Source: CAYVTV01 sp964526475 (GTDB taxonomy: Bacteria; Bacteroidota; Bacteroidia; Bacteroidales; GCA-2748055). Taken from it: a stretch of 64,000 nt of DNA. Below the pieces are notes generated by a model. It had not been told where the DNA came from. It worked only from the letters and a program-made list of their open reading frames with translations, and did not search any database. The stretch spans positions 1 to 64,000 of the forward strand of contig CAZGKF010000008.1 in the NCBI GenBank assembly GCA_964526475.1, in the 5' to 3' direction. Shown here piece after piece: positions 8,610 to 19,119 of the stretch; positions within the stretch are counted from its first letter, which is position 1, and each line of letters starts with the position of its first letter. Position numbers and translations under genes: made by a program.

Positions 8610-10442
8610 ATGAGAACAATAAGAACAGTATTTTTCATATTCACTCTGGCTTTTCTGTTTTCTTCGTGTCAGGATTACCTTGACAAGACACCGGAAGCAG
8701 AGGTGACTGATCAGGATGTATTCGGCACATACAGATCCTTCCAGGGCTTTCTTGATCCTAACTATGCTGAATTAATAGAGTTTTGTGCCCATGCTTCGAA
8801 TTCCCCGTGGACCATGTTTTTTGGGGGAGAATCAATGACATACTATACTGACTGGTCAGTAAGGTATAACAGGGGAGAGTTCTGGAACATCATTGGCCCG
8901 CATAACCTGAGTTATTATTGGGCTTTAAGCAAGACTACTGGTTATGGTACAGATGGCGCTCCGACCGCACCTAATGGTATATGGGCAGGAGGATGGCGTG
9001 GAATACGCAGAAGCAATGAAACTTTGAAAAATCTCCATTTATTGACAGATGCAACCGATGAGGAGAGGGATCTGTTAAAAGGACAGGCTCTTTTTTTCAG
9101 GGCTTTTTTCCATGGGGAGATAATCAAAAGCTTTGGCGGGATGATGTATGTTGATACATTATTTTCCCCTTCTGATGAGATGAAATTGCCGCGTCTGACA
9201 TATCATGAAAGCGTTGAGAAGATTGTTGCTGATCTTGACAGGGCTATACCTTTGCTTCCCGTAGACTGGGATCTGACAGGTCCCGGCTCTGAGCGCATTG
9301 GAGCCAATACGGGAAGGATAACAAGGGCAGCAGCCCTGGCCTACAAGCAGCAGGCCCTGCTTTTTGCCGGCAGTCCACTGATGAACGGTTTTTCAGGAAA
9401 TGCGTTTGAATATAATATCGATTACTTAAAAAGATCGGCAGCAGCAGGATGGGAAGTGCTAAAAATGGCTGAAGTCGATGGTATTTACGGCTTAAATGAC
9501 TGGGCAGATTACTCCCGCAATTTCCACAACAGCAATGACGGGACAGTAGTTTATTCAAAGGAAACCATTTTGGCAAGAACGAATTACAAGATCGCTAGTA
9601 ATATTGGAGGTATTAGTAAAAGTAACGATTTCTATATCTGTATGCTCAGGACATACATACCGGTTTACATGGGAGGGGCCAACGTATATCATCATTGTGG
9701 CAACCAGCTGTTTATGGACAAATTCGAGATGTCCGACGGGACAAAGTACAGGGTTGAATATGACAGTGATGATACCAAGCGCTGGGTGAACAGAGATCCG
9801 CGTTTCGACTACACTTATGCTGTTGACAGGGAAAAATTAGGCAATCACGTCAAGTCAGTAAACCACGGATACATCGGATCAGGGAAGGAAGCCCGTCCTG
9901 AAAATGGTCATAATGGTCATGCCATGATTACGAAATTCTTATGCTGGGGGATGAATAAAAAATTTGACAAGCAATTTAAACTATACAGAGCTTCAACACC
10001 TATTTTACGACTTGCAGACGTATACCTGATGTATGCGGAAGCTGTAACGGGTGCTTATGGAGCCGATGGCAAAGCGCCCGGGGCCACTCTGACAGCTGTT
10101 GATGCAGTGAATCGTGTAAGGACCAGGGCTACCATGCCCGAGACTTCAGTTGCCATTGCAGCAGCTAACGGGTATGAAAATTTTATGGACCTTATATGGA
10201 ATGAAAGGGCTGTAGAGCTGGCCTATGAGCAAAAGCACTGGTACGATCTTCGCAGATGGTATATTGCACATTTGCCTGAAAATAAAGACCTTGTTGACCT
10301 TGAGTTTGATAAAGACTGGACATATTTTAACAGGAAAGTGTATATGACAAGGGTATTTGATAACCCCAAACATTACTGGATGCCTATTTACAGGGACCAG
10401 GTTCTTTTGTATGAGGGATTCCATCAGAATCCTGGATGGTAG
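8610..10442 (+). CDS. SusD/RagB-family surface glycan-binding lipoprotein
   Basis: 610 residues with a lipoprotein signal (FLFSSCQDYLDKTPE), the CQDYLD start being typical of SusD proteins. The N-terminal helical repeat region contains LLKGQALFFRAFFHGEI, the usual SusD RAxxY/F-like segment, and the C-terminal third has PILRLADVYLMYAEA and LIWNERAVELAYEQKHWYDLRRW, both hallmarks of the RagB/SusD fold. It would cap the SusC barrel encoded just upstream and bind the incoming oligosaccharide at the cell surface. The spacing to the next susC gene (44 bp) suggests one long operon with two transporter pairs. Confidence 0.95.
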   Translation: MRTIRTVFFIFTLAFLFSSCQDYLDKTPEAEVTDQDVFGTYRSFQGFLDPNYAELIEFCAHASNSPWTMFFGGESMTYYTDWSVRYNRGEFWNIIGPHNLSYYWALSKTTGYGTDGAPTAPNGIWAGGWRGIRRSNETLKNLHLLTDATDEERDLLKGQALFFRAFFHGEIIKSFGGMMYVDTLFSPSDEMKLPRLTYHESVEKIVADLDRAIPLLPVDWDLTGPGSERIGANTGRITRAAALAYKQQALLFAGSPLMNGFSGNAFEYNIDYLKRSAAAGWEVLKMAEVDGIYGLNDWADYSRNFHNSNDGTVVYSKETILARTNYKIASNIGGISKSNDFYICMLRTYIPVYMGGANVYHHCGNQLFMDKFEMSDGTKYRVEYDSDDTKRWVNRDPRFDYTYAVDREKLGNHVKSVNHGYIGSGKEARPENGHNGHAMITKFLCWGMNKKFDKQFKLYRASTPILRLADVYLMYAEAVTGAYGADGKAPGATLTAVDAVNRVRTRATMPETSVAIAAANGYENFMDLIWNERAVELAYEQKHWYDLRRWYIAHLPENKDLVDLEFDKDWTYFNRKVYMTRVFDNPKHYWMPIYRDQVLLYEGFHQNPGW

Positions 10443-10486
10443 GATGCCGGTTAAAAAACTAACTTGAAAATTAATTACTTAAACAC

Positions 10487-13465
10487 ATGATTATGAAGAA
10501 TCAATATATAAGGTTGTTAGTTATAATGCTGGGATTTTGGATGCTTTTTCAGGCATCGGCATATTCCCAGGAGCAAACAACAATTGTTGTACAGGACGAA
10601 AGCGGCAATCCTGTCATGGGAGCAGCCGTAACTGTCGGAGAAGGCAGTGAAACGGTGTACACGAATGAACGGGGAGAGTTTCAGATGCCCTCAGGCAAGG
10701 ATCTGTCGGTACGCATCGAAGCCCCTGGATATGAAACACAATTGTTGCGATCATTTGGCATATCGCAAGTAGTATCTTTAATAAAGATGCCTTATCAGCT
10801 TAGTGAAAAGGATAATGTACATATACCTTTCGGAGTGTTCAAAAAAAGACAGATAGCAGGCTCGATAAATGTACTTGATGCCGGAGAGATACTGCGTTAT
10901 GATGAAACGAAAAGTGTGGGGGGTATTATCAACGGCAGAAGCACCGGTATGTTCGGCAGCTCTGATATAAGGGGATACGGCACGCCGCTGTATGTTGTTA
11001 ACGGCATCCCCCGGGAGTCTCTCGACATCAATCCTCATGAGATAGATCAGATAACCGTTGTGAAGGATCTTTACACTGCAATGCTTTATGGAAGCCAGGC
11101 TCATAACGGGGTTGTATTTATAACCACCCGCAGGGGATCGGCATTAAAAAAAGAGCTTAATTTCACTGCAGAGAGCGGCTTCAATATACCGATCAGTTAT
11201 CCTGAATATCTGGGGTCGGCCGATTACATGGAGCTGTATAATGAGGCACTCGGCAATGATGGATTGGACCCCAAATATTCTCTAATGGAGATCGATTCAA
11301 CCCGCGGAGGTCTGAACCCGGTGCGGTTCCCGGATGAGGGATATTACAATTCCACATATCTGAGGGACTGGACCTCATACAGGAATTTTATAGCAGAGGT
11401 GATACGTGGTAATGAGAACGGGAAATTTGCTTTGAGTGTAGGATGGAATCACCGTAACGGATGGCTGAACCTGGGAGAAGGAGCCAATGAGAAGAGCGAC
11501 AGGTTAAACATGCGCAGCAGTATTGATTTCCGGATAAATGATAAAATTGAACTGGCATTCGATGCATCAGCTCTTTTCAATATCTCAAAAGCACCCCGTT
11601 ATTCCGGGAGCGATTTCTGGGATTACTCCACCACCAGGCTGCCGAATGCTTTTTCGACACTTATCCCGAGCAGTCTTCTTAAAGATGAGAACATGCTGGG
11701 TACAGCCAGGCTTATAGAAGGTAAATATGTGCTTGGGGGCACATCGGAATATCTCAACAGTGTATATGGCGATCTGATGTTCAATGGAGCCAGAAATACG
11801 TATGAAAGGCTGATTGAAATGAATACCGGACTGGATTTTGATCTTAGCTCGATTACCCAAGGGTTAAAAGCAAGTGCCAAAATTTTATTTGACATGTATA
11901 ATGATTTCTATGAGGATCAGAATAACTCTTATTCTGTTTACATGCCGAACTACACCGGAGATACTCTTTCGTCTTTTACCAGGCTGGGAACAGATGTAAA
12001 GGTGGTTACGCGCGATGTAGGTGGCGGTTATTATTATCGCAAGTACGGAGTATATGGTTTGCTGGATTACAACCGGGTATTTGGCGAACATCAGGTAACA
12101 GGCCAGGGACTGGCTTACCTGGATGAATATAATGTGACGAACGTCAGACAGCCTTTAAAGCATGGTCACCTGGGAATTCGAGCCAATTACATGTACCGCA
12201 ACAAATACATTGCCGAGCTGACAGGAGTATACGCTGTTTCAGTGAAATTTTCAAGTACCGAAAATCCAACTTCTTTTTCACCGGGAATAGCATTGGGTTG
12301 GGTACTTACAGAAGAGGATTTTCTTTCGGATATGAAGGCTGTCAATTATCTGAAGATCAGAGCTAACTGGGCTCTGGTAAATACAGATGAAAACGTGAAC
12401 AATTATAATCTTGCCCATAATTATTATACTTCTTCTGGGAGTTACTTGTTAAATGATGGCGCAGGTGGCGTCAGCGGACAATTGCTATTCCCAGGTAATA
12501 TTCACATTGGCTGGGAAAAGGTGTCCAACCTTAATGCAGGTTTTGAAGCAGTACTGTTTGATTACAAGCTGAAGGTGGAGGGCGCATATTTTTATAAAAA
12601 GAATTATGATCTGATCACACGTCGGTCGAATTTACTTCCAGACTTTTTCGGAAATCTTCCATATGAGAATTATGGCAGTCATCAGGTGCAGGGTGTCGAA
12701 ATCGGATTGGATCATATAACCAGCATAGGTGATTTTCAGCTGCAGGCAGGGAGCAATCTCCTATATTCAGTTCCCATGCTTCTGACAGCGGATGAGGTAT
12801 ATTATCCTGATGAATATCGCCGGTCTGTTGGTAAAGTCACTGATGCCCTCTTCGGATATGTTGCCGAGGGACTATTCAGAGATCAGGCTGATATTGATGG
12901 TCATGCTTTTCAGTCCTTCGGGGCAGTACAGCCTGGCGATATCAAGTATAAGGATATGAACGGAGATGACATTATTGACGAAAATGACCAGATGGTGATC
13001 GGCAATTCAAACTCAAGGTTTGCATACAGTATTAACCTGCGTTTGAAATACAAGGCCTTTGAGCTGTTTGCCATTGGTACCGGCCAGTTGGGACAAGACC
13101 GTTATTTCAATAATTCATACTATTGGGTTTACGGTAACAGGAAGTATTCGGAGATTGTATATGACCGATGGACCCCGGAAACGGCAGAAACGGCCACTTA
13201 TCCCAGGCTTTCATCAACATCCAATTCGAATAATTTCCGCAATTCCACTTTCTGGTTATATGATAATAACTGGTTTGTATTGCACACAGTGCAGCTGACC
13301 TATACATGGAATACCCGGAATGTAATTGATCTTAATGAGATCCGTTTTTTTATCAGAGGCAGTAATCTGGGAAAGATCTCCTACATAAAGAATAAGACAG
13401 ATCTGAATGTTGGAAGCACACCGCAAACACGAGTGGTATCATTAGGATTAAATTTAATGTTCTAA
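10487..13465 (+). CDS. Second SusC/RagA transporter, without STN domain
   Basis: 992 residues; a second in-frame ATG at 10493 is equally plausible as start. Signal peptide (FWMLFQASAYSQ), then a carboxypeptidase-regulatory-like domain (~32-100, VVQDESGNPVMGAAVTVGEG), a plug with SSDIRGYGTPLYVVNGIPRE and a TTRRG motif, and a barrel ending LGLNLMF. It lacks the STN domain of the first transporter and has no clear EEVVVVGYG TonB-box motif, so it probably imports without signalling. It pairs with the SusD-like gene 17 bp downstream. The two dissimilar SusC/D pairs in one operon suggest two ligands, or two sizes of the same glycan. Confidence 0.93.
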   Translation: MIMKNQYIRLLVIMLGFWMLFQASAYSQEQTTIVVQDESGNPVMGAAVTVGEGSETVYTNERGEFQMPSGKDLSVRIEAPGYETQLLRSFGISQVVSLIKMPYQLSEKDNVHIPFGVFKKRQIAGSINVLDAGEILRYDETKSVGGIINGRSTGMFGSSDIRGYGTPLYVVNGIPRESLDINPHEIDQITVVKDLYTAMLYGSQAHNGVVFITTRRGSALKKELNFTAESGFNIPISYPEYLGSADYMELYNEALGNDGLDPKYSLMEIDSTRGGLNPVRFPDEGYYNSTYLRDWTSYRNFIAEVIRGNENGKFALSVGWNHRNGWLNLGEGANEKSDRLNMRSSIDFRINDKIELAFDASALFNISKAPRYSGSDFWDYSTTRLPNAFSTLIPSSLLKDENMLGTARLIEGKYVLGGTSEYLNSVYGDLMFNGARNTYERLIEMNTGLDFDLSSITQGLKASAKILFDMYNDFYEDQNNSYSVYMPNYTGDTLSSFTRLGTDVKVVTRDVGGGYYYRKYGVYGLLDYNRVFGEHQVTGQGLAYLDEYNVTNVRQPLKHGHLGIRANYMYRNKYIAELTGVYAVSVKFSSTENPTSFSPGIALGWVLTEEDFLSDMKAVNYLKIRANWALVNTDENVNNYNLAHNYYTSSGSYLLNDGAGGVSGQLLFPGNIHIGWEKVSNLNAGFEAVLFDYKLKVEGAYFYKKNYDLITRRSNLLPDFFGNLPYENYGSHQVQGVEIGLDHITSIGDFQLQAGSNLLYSVPMLLTADEVYYPDEYRRSVGKVTDALFGYVAEGLFRDQADIDGHAFQSFGAVQPGDIKYKDMNGDDIIDENDQMVIGNSNSRFAYSINLRLKYKAFELFAIGTGQLGQDRYFNNSYYWVYGNRKYSEIVYDRWTPETAETATYPRLSSTSNSNNFRNSTFWLYDNNWFVLHTVQLTYTWNTRNVIDLNEIRFFIRGSNLGKISYIKNKTDLNVGSTPQTRVVSLGLNLMF

Positions 13466-13482
13466 TTTAAAAATTTTAGAAA

Positions 13483-15201
13483 ATGAAAAGATACATCAAA
13501 ATTATATTTCTGGTTTTAACCATAGGTATTGTCTCGTGCGAGAAATATTTTGAACCAGTAAACGACAACTCTCTTACCGAAGAAGTCCTGTTGAGGAGGT
13601 TAGAGTATGCAGAAGGAGTAATGGTGCGGGGTTATATAGGATTGCCCAATGATTACCTTTTTTACACCGATATTCCAACCGACGATGCTGTAACCAATGT
13701 AAAGGGTTCTGCATACACGAATATGGGAACAGGTGAATGGTCATCGAGTAAATATCCCGGTAATCCATGGAGTAATGCGTATACACAGATTTTTTACATG
13801 AATAAGTTTCTGAATGAGGTTATAGATAAAATTGAATGGGTCTATAATCCCATATACACTCAGGAAGAAAATGAGACCAGAGAAAGGCTTACTAAAAGTC
13901 GTATGAGAGGAGAAGCATACGGTCTGAGGGCGCTATACAAGTTTCAGCTTCTACAGCACCATTCAGGAAAGATAGCAGATGGCAGTTTGCGGGGATTTCC
14001 TATAATTAATAAGAATATAACACCGGGGGATGACTGGCAGCTTCCGCGCAACACTTTTACTGAATGTGTAGAAAGCATTTTTGAAGATATCGATTCAGCG
14101 ATAGTCAATCTGCCCGATGAATATGCTGATCAGGGTGTTTTTTATCTCGACGACATCTACGGAGTGAGTGAAAGAGGAAGGATTAATGGCAAGGCTGCGA
14201 AAGCATTAAAATCGAGGGCAGCCCTTTTGGCGGCAAGTCCTGCTTATTCTGAATCGGGTGTTATCACCTGGGCAGAAGCGGCAACTATATCGGGCGACTT
14301 CCTGGAAGATATCGGTGCACTGCTACCCGCAGGTAAGACTTTTTATACCTCGATCAAAAACAAAGAGATTATCTGGAACAGAGCAAGCAGATCAATTAAT
14401 ACATGGGAACGCGATAATTATCCACCCTCGCTCTTTGGGTCGGCAAGGACAAATCCTTCACAGAATCTTGTTGATGCGTTTCCCATGAAAAACGGCTATC
14501 CCATCAATCATGATCTAAGCACGTATGATGAGGATAATCCTTATGCTAACCGTGATGAGAGGTTAAATGATTATATTCTTTATAACGAATCTATCTTCAA
14601 GACTAAGGTCATCAATACATATATCGGAGCTGATCAGAACGGGATAGATGTTCTGGAGACATCCACAAGATCAGGGTATTATCTGAAGAAATTCATGATT
14701 GAGAGCGTCACGCTTACTCCGGGAGGAACGACTATTGCACCGCATACCTATACGCTGTTCCGTGAGACTGAAGTACTGTTGAATTTTGTTGAAGCAGCGA
14801 ATGAAGCCTGGGGCCCGGATGGAGATCCCAACGGCTATGGTTTTACTGCCAGAACAAAATTAGGGGAGCTTCGTGCCCGGGCAGGCATTACTGATCCCGA
14901 TGAATATCTTGCAAGTTTAGTAACAAAGGAGGAATTCCGGGCACTGATCCGTAATGAACGGCGGCTGGAACTAAGTTTTGAAGGTTTCCGGTTCTGGGAT
15001 ATCAGACGATGGAACGACGTGACCACTATGCAGGCTCCTGTAAAAGGTGCATTTATCACAGAGGAAGCAGGTGTATATACGTATGACTACAGGGAAGTTG
15101 AGAACAGGGTTTTTGAACCATACATGATCTATGGCCCGGTTCCATTCACTGAGACACTCAAGTATGATATTGTTCAAAATAATGGGTGGATTAGTAATTA
15201 A
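13483..15201 (+). CDS. Second SusD/RagB-family lipoprotein
   Basis: 572 residues with a lipoprotein signal (IGIVSCEKYFEP). The SusD signature segments are visible: RMRGEAYGLRALYKFQLL in the N-terminal helical part, GKAAKALKSRAALLAASP in the middle, and LIRNERRLELSFEGFRFWDIRRW towards the C-terminus. It is sequence-divergent from the first SusD in the operon. It should be the extracellular lid of the second SusC. The downstream lipoprotein follows after 21 bp, so all three surface proteins are probably co-expressed. Confidence 0.94.
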   Translation: MKRYIKIIFLVLTIGIVSCEKYFEPVNDNSLTEEVLLRRLEYAEGVMVRGYIGLPNDYLFYTDIPTDDAVTNVKGSAYTNMGTGEWSSSKYPGNPWSNAYTQIFYMNKFLNEVIDKIEWVYNPIYTQEENETRERLTKSRMRGEAYGLRALYKFQLLQHHSGKIADGSLRGFPIINKNITPGDDWQLPRNTFTECVESIFEDIDSAIVNLPDEYADQGVFYLDDIYGVSERGRINGKAAKALKSRAALLAASPAYSESGVITWAEAATISGDFLEDIGALLPAGKTFYTSIKNKEIIWNRASRSINTWERDNYPPSLFGSARTNPSQNLVDAFPMKNGYPINHDLSTYDEDNPYANRDERLNDYILYNESIFKTKVINTYIGADQNGIDVLETSTRSGYYLKKFMIESVTLTPGGTTIAPHTYTLFRETEVLLNFVEAANEAWGPDGDPNGYGFTARTKLGELRARAGITDPDEYLASLVTKEEFRALIRNERRLELSFEGFRFWDIRRWNDVTTMQAPVKGAFITEEAGVYTYDYREVENRVFEPYMIYGPVPFTETLKYDIVQNNGWISN

Positions 15202-15222
15202 ATAAATAAATAATTCTGCAAT

Positions 15223-16269
15223 ATGAAAAAGATATATATATTAGTAATAATTTGCCTGATGGGGCAAGTGGCCTGTGATAACCTGGAACAGGAATTTGAT
15301 GACTTTGATTTCAAGGCTGTATATTTCCCGTTTCAGCTTCCGCTTCGGACTCTTTCCCTCGGGGAGGACAGGGTGGATAATACACTTGACAAAGAATTCA
15401 AGTTTGACATCGGTGTCACTATCGGGGGTATGTATAAAAACAAGTGGAACTGGACTGTTGACTATGTAGTGGATAATTCACTACTCGATAATGCATACAA
15501 TAATGCAGGCGATAAGCTTCTTGCATTACCTCCAGCATATTATACCATAAATCCTGTAAGCACGGTTACCATTCCGGAGGGGGATTTTAATGGCAGGCTG
15601 CAGGTACAACTTACCGATGCTTTTTTCGACGATACCCTGTCATTAACAGGCAACTTTGTTATTCCTCTTCGGATCACAGACACCTCTGCAGATTCTGTTC
15701 TTCAAGGCCTGGCCGCCATGGCTGATCCTGACAGGAGGGTTAATTCAGACTGGGAAGCAGGAAAAGAACCGAAAGACTGGGTATTATATGGAATTAAATA
15801 CATCAACGGCTACCATGGAAACTACTTTCAAAGGGGTCGTGATATCTTGTATCAGGGAGGCGCTCCCGTTGATACGGTGATTTATCAGACAGCAAATGTT
15901 GAGTGGGACAGGCTGGTATCCCTGATCTCCATAGGGAGGACTAAAGCGGTAACTAATTTCATAAGCGTCAACACGAGCCTTACCGGGGAATATGCCATGG
16001 AGTTGACCTTTGATAACATGTGGGGAACACCGGGAGGAGCTATAACAATAACTCCCAGTGAAGGTGCATTATATGCAGTAACAGGCAGCGGACAGTTCTT
16101 TGACAAAGCTACAAGCACTGAATCAATACTGGAGCTTAGGATGCAGTCCATGCACCTTAACTACACATACGATGACGGCACTTATGTTCACCAGGTATCT
16201 GATGTTCTTGTTTTCAGGGACAGGGGGATAATATTTGAAACGAACACAATAAACATAATAGCTCCTTAA
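15223..16269 (+). CDS. DUF1735/DUF5627-type surface glycan-binding lipoprotein
   Basis: 348 residues with a lipobox around GQVACDNLE. An N-terminal Ig-like region includes YFPFQLPLRTLSLGEDR and KEFKFDIGVTIGGMYKN, followed by FVIPLRITDTSADSVL; this matches the N-terminal DUF1735-like beta-sandwich seen in PUL surface lipoproteins whose C-terminal half is annotated DUF5627. Proteins of this kind follow susD genes and are thought to bind glycan at the cell surface (SusE/F-like role). Position right after susD2 supports this. No catalytic motif is visible. Confidence 0.75.
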   Translation: MKKIYILVIICLMGQVACDNLEQEFDDFDFKAVYFPFQLPLRTLSLGEDRVDNTLDKEFKFDIGVTIGGMYKNKWNWTVDYVVDNSLLDNAYNNAGDKLLALPPAYYTINPVSTVTIPEGDFNGRLQVQLTDAFFDDTLSLTGNFVIPLRITDTSADSVLQGLAAMADPDRRVNSDWEAGKEPKDWVLYGIKYINGYHGNYFQRGRDILYQGGAPVDTVIYQTANVEWDRLVSLISIGRTKAVTNFISVNTSLTGEYAMELTFDNMWGTPGGAITITPSEGALYAVTGSGQFFDKATSTESILELRMQSMHLNYTYDDGTYVHQVSDVLVFRDRGIIFETNTINIIAP

Positions 16270-16319
16270 GCTATTATGCTAGAAAATATTAAATACTTAA
16301 AATCTTAAGAGTAGACTAT

Positions 16320-19043
16320 ATGAAAAGGATAAATTTATTAGTTCTGGCAATAATCATTATTATTTTTTTATTTCCGGTTCCTTCTGGATACTCTCAAAGC
16401 CTTAATCCTGAGTCAGGTACACTTAGGATTGAAAAATTATCCGACCGCACTGCATTTGTGCGTATGGAAAAAAATGCTGTCCTGCGTTTCAAGGTGACCA
16501 ACATTCGGAAAGAACCGATTGAAAATTCCGTCTTAGCCATCGTCTTTGGCTGGGGAAGTCATGCTCCTGATGTAAAAAATGCTGACAGTGTAAATATAAT
16601 AAAACTGAACAGGCTAATTCCCGGCGAATCCATGGAAATTCCTGTTCATTTGAATACCAGTATTCGTCCTGATGAGTACGCATTTACCGTTTCTTATTCA
16701 ACCGATGGAAAAGGAAATTTCGTAAAGATCGGAGAGTTTCCTGTTAGGATTGTAGTAAGGAAACTTTCGGGAGAGTATCCTGTAATAGCATGGAATACAG
16801 GTTTGCAATATATCGATGACCTGAAAAGAATTGGTGTTACACACACTGCCAATAAAATTGGTGACCTGGAGAAAGTCTTTAAGGCCGGAAAACCAGTTCC
16901 TCCTGATTCAGAAGAAAACATTAAAAAAATGCGGAAGGTAATGGATGAAGCTTTGGCAGAGGGTATAACTTTTGGCTCCAACACCCCTATGGATTCTGAC
17001 AAATTTTATGAAAAATATTACCGGGTCGACCGTGACGGGAAACCTTTTGAGAGAAAAAGTGTCTGTTGTCTCTTTCCTGAGATAAAAGAATTCCAGTATA
17101 ACTTGGGTGTATCACTTGCTCAGGCTTTCGGCGATATGCCTGCTTACGGTATGGCAAATGTAAATCCTGAACGCAGGGATTTTGCCCGCCCATGTTTTCA
17201 TGAGCATGATTATGATGCATTCCGGAAAGCAAGCGGTATGAAAATTCCAAAGGAAGTACCAGCAGGTAAAGATGTAAATAAATACACCAGCAAATCTGTG
17301 AATTATAAAACAATTAAAGGTTTCCCTCAAGACAGGATAATTAAAGACAACGATCCCATTTATCAGTATTACCGCTGGTACTGGAAAGAGGGAGACGGAT
17401 GGCCAGGCTTGAATACGGAATTCAACAAGGGAATAAAAACCATGAATCGCCCTGAATTCTGGACATGGCACGACCCTGCTGTAAGGGTAGGCAGTGTCTT
17501 TGGTTCAGGTGGCGAAGTAGATTGTATTTCACAATGGACTTATGCATTCCCCGACCCCATAAATATTGGCGTAGCTGCAGATGAAACACTGGCAATGGCA
17601 GACGGCGCAGATCACAAACAGGATGTAATGAGCATGATCCAGCTTGCATGGCGCCGCTGGCAAACAGCTCCTTTAACAGCGGAAGTCAAGATAGGTCCTG
17701 CACTCAAGGTTAACTGGGAAAATGTCTTTAACGAAGAAAGAATAATGATTACAATTCCTCCGGTATCCTACAGAATAGCATTCTGGACAGCGATATCCCG
17801 ACCGATAAAAGGGATTATGCATTGGGGCTGGCCGGCAGTAGCTGCAGGCGGAAATCACAGAATTAGTAGGTTAACCAATCCTGAAACACAATTCGTGATG
17901 GAACGCCTGTTCAGGGATGTCATAAAACCTTTAGGACCTGTTTTAAAAACAGTGCCCGGTATAAAAAGTGATATTGCCTATTATTATAGCTTCGCTGCTC
18001 AGGTTTATGCAGGCCGGGGGACAAGAGGATGGGGAAAATCCTGGCTGGCCGATGCTTACCAGGTAATGATGTGGGCAGGACTTCAGCCGGAGATAGTTTA
18101 TGACGAGACTATCACAAGAGATGGATTAGACAGCTATAAGATATTAGTAATGATGGATTGTGATGTAGTTACAGAATCAATTGCGAAAAAGATAAAAGAT
18201 TTCCAGGATCGTGGCGGGATAGTAATAGCTGATGAAAAACTTGCACCTGCTCTGAAAGCAAACATCTTCTTAGGAACATATAAGCGTACCGGATCAGCCT
18301 TAGAAGATAAAACGGAGTTCTTAAGACTGGCCGGGCAACTTCGGGATACTTTGAGTAATAATATTTATATGCCATATTTATATTCATCAAATCCTGAAGT
18401 TGTGCCATATTACCGCCGTTTCGAAGAAACCGACTATATTTTTCTTGTCAACGATCATCGGGAAGCCGGGCAATACATTGGGCATCATGGGCTCGTAATG
18501 GAGAACGGTTTACCATCCACTTCAACAATATCTGTTCAGAGGAAAAATGGATTTGCTTATGACCTTGTAAACCAAAAACCTGTTCAGTTCCGAAAAGAAA
18601 ACAATAGGATGACAACTGATATTAACATGGCCCCCGGGGAAGGAAAGTTAATCATGTTCACTCCTTCAGAAATTGATCGTATCGAAATTACAGATCCGGG
18701 GAATTGCATGAGAGGCGATCATAAAATTATTGATATCCGGGTGTTGGGTCCACAGGGAAGCCCGGTGGTGGCAGTAATACCTATGAAGATTGATATCCGC
18801 GATCCGGAAGGTCGTTCTGCAGAGATGAGCGGTTACTGGGCTGCTGTTAATGGAGAACTCAGTTTCGCCATCGATATTGCATCAAATGACTATGAAGGAA
18901 TGTGGCAGATAAAAACACGTGAATTGGCTTCAGGGAAATCAGCTTCATCATATTTTCGCGTGGGAAAACCACCAGAGTCCGTTAGAAAATCAGTACCCAT
19001 TGATCAAAGCCTTTTTAATGTAGTTCCTAAAGATGATAAATAA
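16320..19043 (+). CDS. Exported candidate glycoside hydrolase of unclear family
   Basis: 907 residues with a strong signal peptide (LLVLAIIIIIFLFPVPSGYSQ). Residues ~25-145 look like an Ig-like beta-sandwich (AVLRFKVTNIRKEPIENSVL). A long central part has features of a TIM barrel (IAWNTGLQYIDDLKRIGVTH; HWGWPAVAAGG). About residues 565-660 resemble a flavodoxin-like or beta-galactosidase-trimerisation domain (AYQVMMWAGLQPEIVYDE; KILVMMDCDVV; DRGGIVIADEKLAPAL). A C-terminal beta domain follows. The layout resembles GH42-like or clan GH-A enzymes, but I cannot name a family or assign catalytic residues. It sits between the binding lipoprotein and the sulfatase and probably acts in the periplasm on the imported glycan. 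Confidence 0.55.
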   Translation: MKRINLLVLAIIIIIFLFPVPSGYSQSLNPESGTLRIEKLSDRTAFVRMEKNAVLRFKVTNIRKEPIENSVLAIVFGWGSHAPDVKNADSVNIIKLNRLIPGESMEIPVHLNTSIRPDEYAFTVSYSTDGKGNFVKIGEFPVRIVVRKLSGEYPVIAWNTGLQYIDDLKRIGVTHTANKIGDLEKVFKAGKPVPPDSEENIKKMRKVMDEALAEGITFGSNTPMDSDKFYEKYYRVDRDGKPFERKSVCCLFPEIKEFQYNLGVSLAQAFGDMPAYGMANVNPERRDFARPCFHEHDYDAFRKASGMKIPKEVPAGKDVNKYTSKSVNYKTIKGFPQDRIIKDNDPIYQYYRWYWKEGDGWPGLNTEFNKGIKTMNRPEFWTWHDPAVRVGSVFGSGGEVDCISQWTYAFPDPINIGVAADETLAMADGADHKQDVMSMIQLAWRRWQTAPLTAEVKIGPALKVNWENVFNEERIMITIPPVSYRIAFWTAISRPIKGIMHWGWPAVAAGGNHRISRLTNPETQFVMERLFRDVIKPLGPVLKTVPGIKSDIAYYYSFAAQVYAGRGTRGWGKSWLADAYQVMMWAGLQPEIVYDETITRDGLDSYKILVMMDCDVVTESIAKKIKDFQDRGGIVIADEKLAPALKANIFLGTYKRTGSALEDKTEFLRLAGQLRDTLSNNIYMPYLYSSNPEVVPYYRRFEETDYIFLVNDHREAGQYIGHHGLVMENGLPSTSTISVQRKNGFAYDLVNQKPVQFRKENNRMTTDINMAPGEGKLIMFTPSEIDRIEITDPGNCMRGDHKIIDIRVLGPQGSPVVAVIPMKIDIRDPEGRSAEMSGYWAAVNGELSFAIDIASNDYEGMWQIKTRELASGKSASSYFRVGKPPESVRKSVPIDQSLFNVVPKDDK

Positions 19044-19119
19044 GAATACCCCTACTCAAGGATAATAAGTTATAAAAATTATAGTAGATAAGAAAATTTA
19101 ACCCTTAATAACAATTTTT

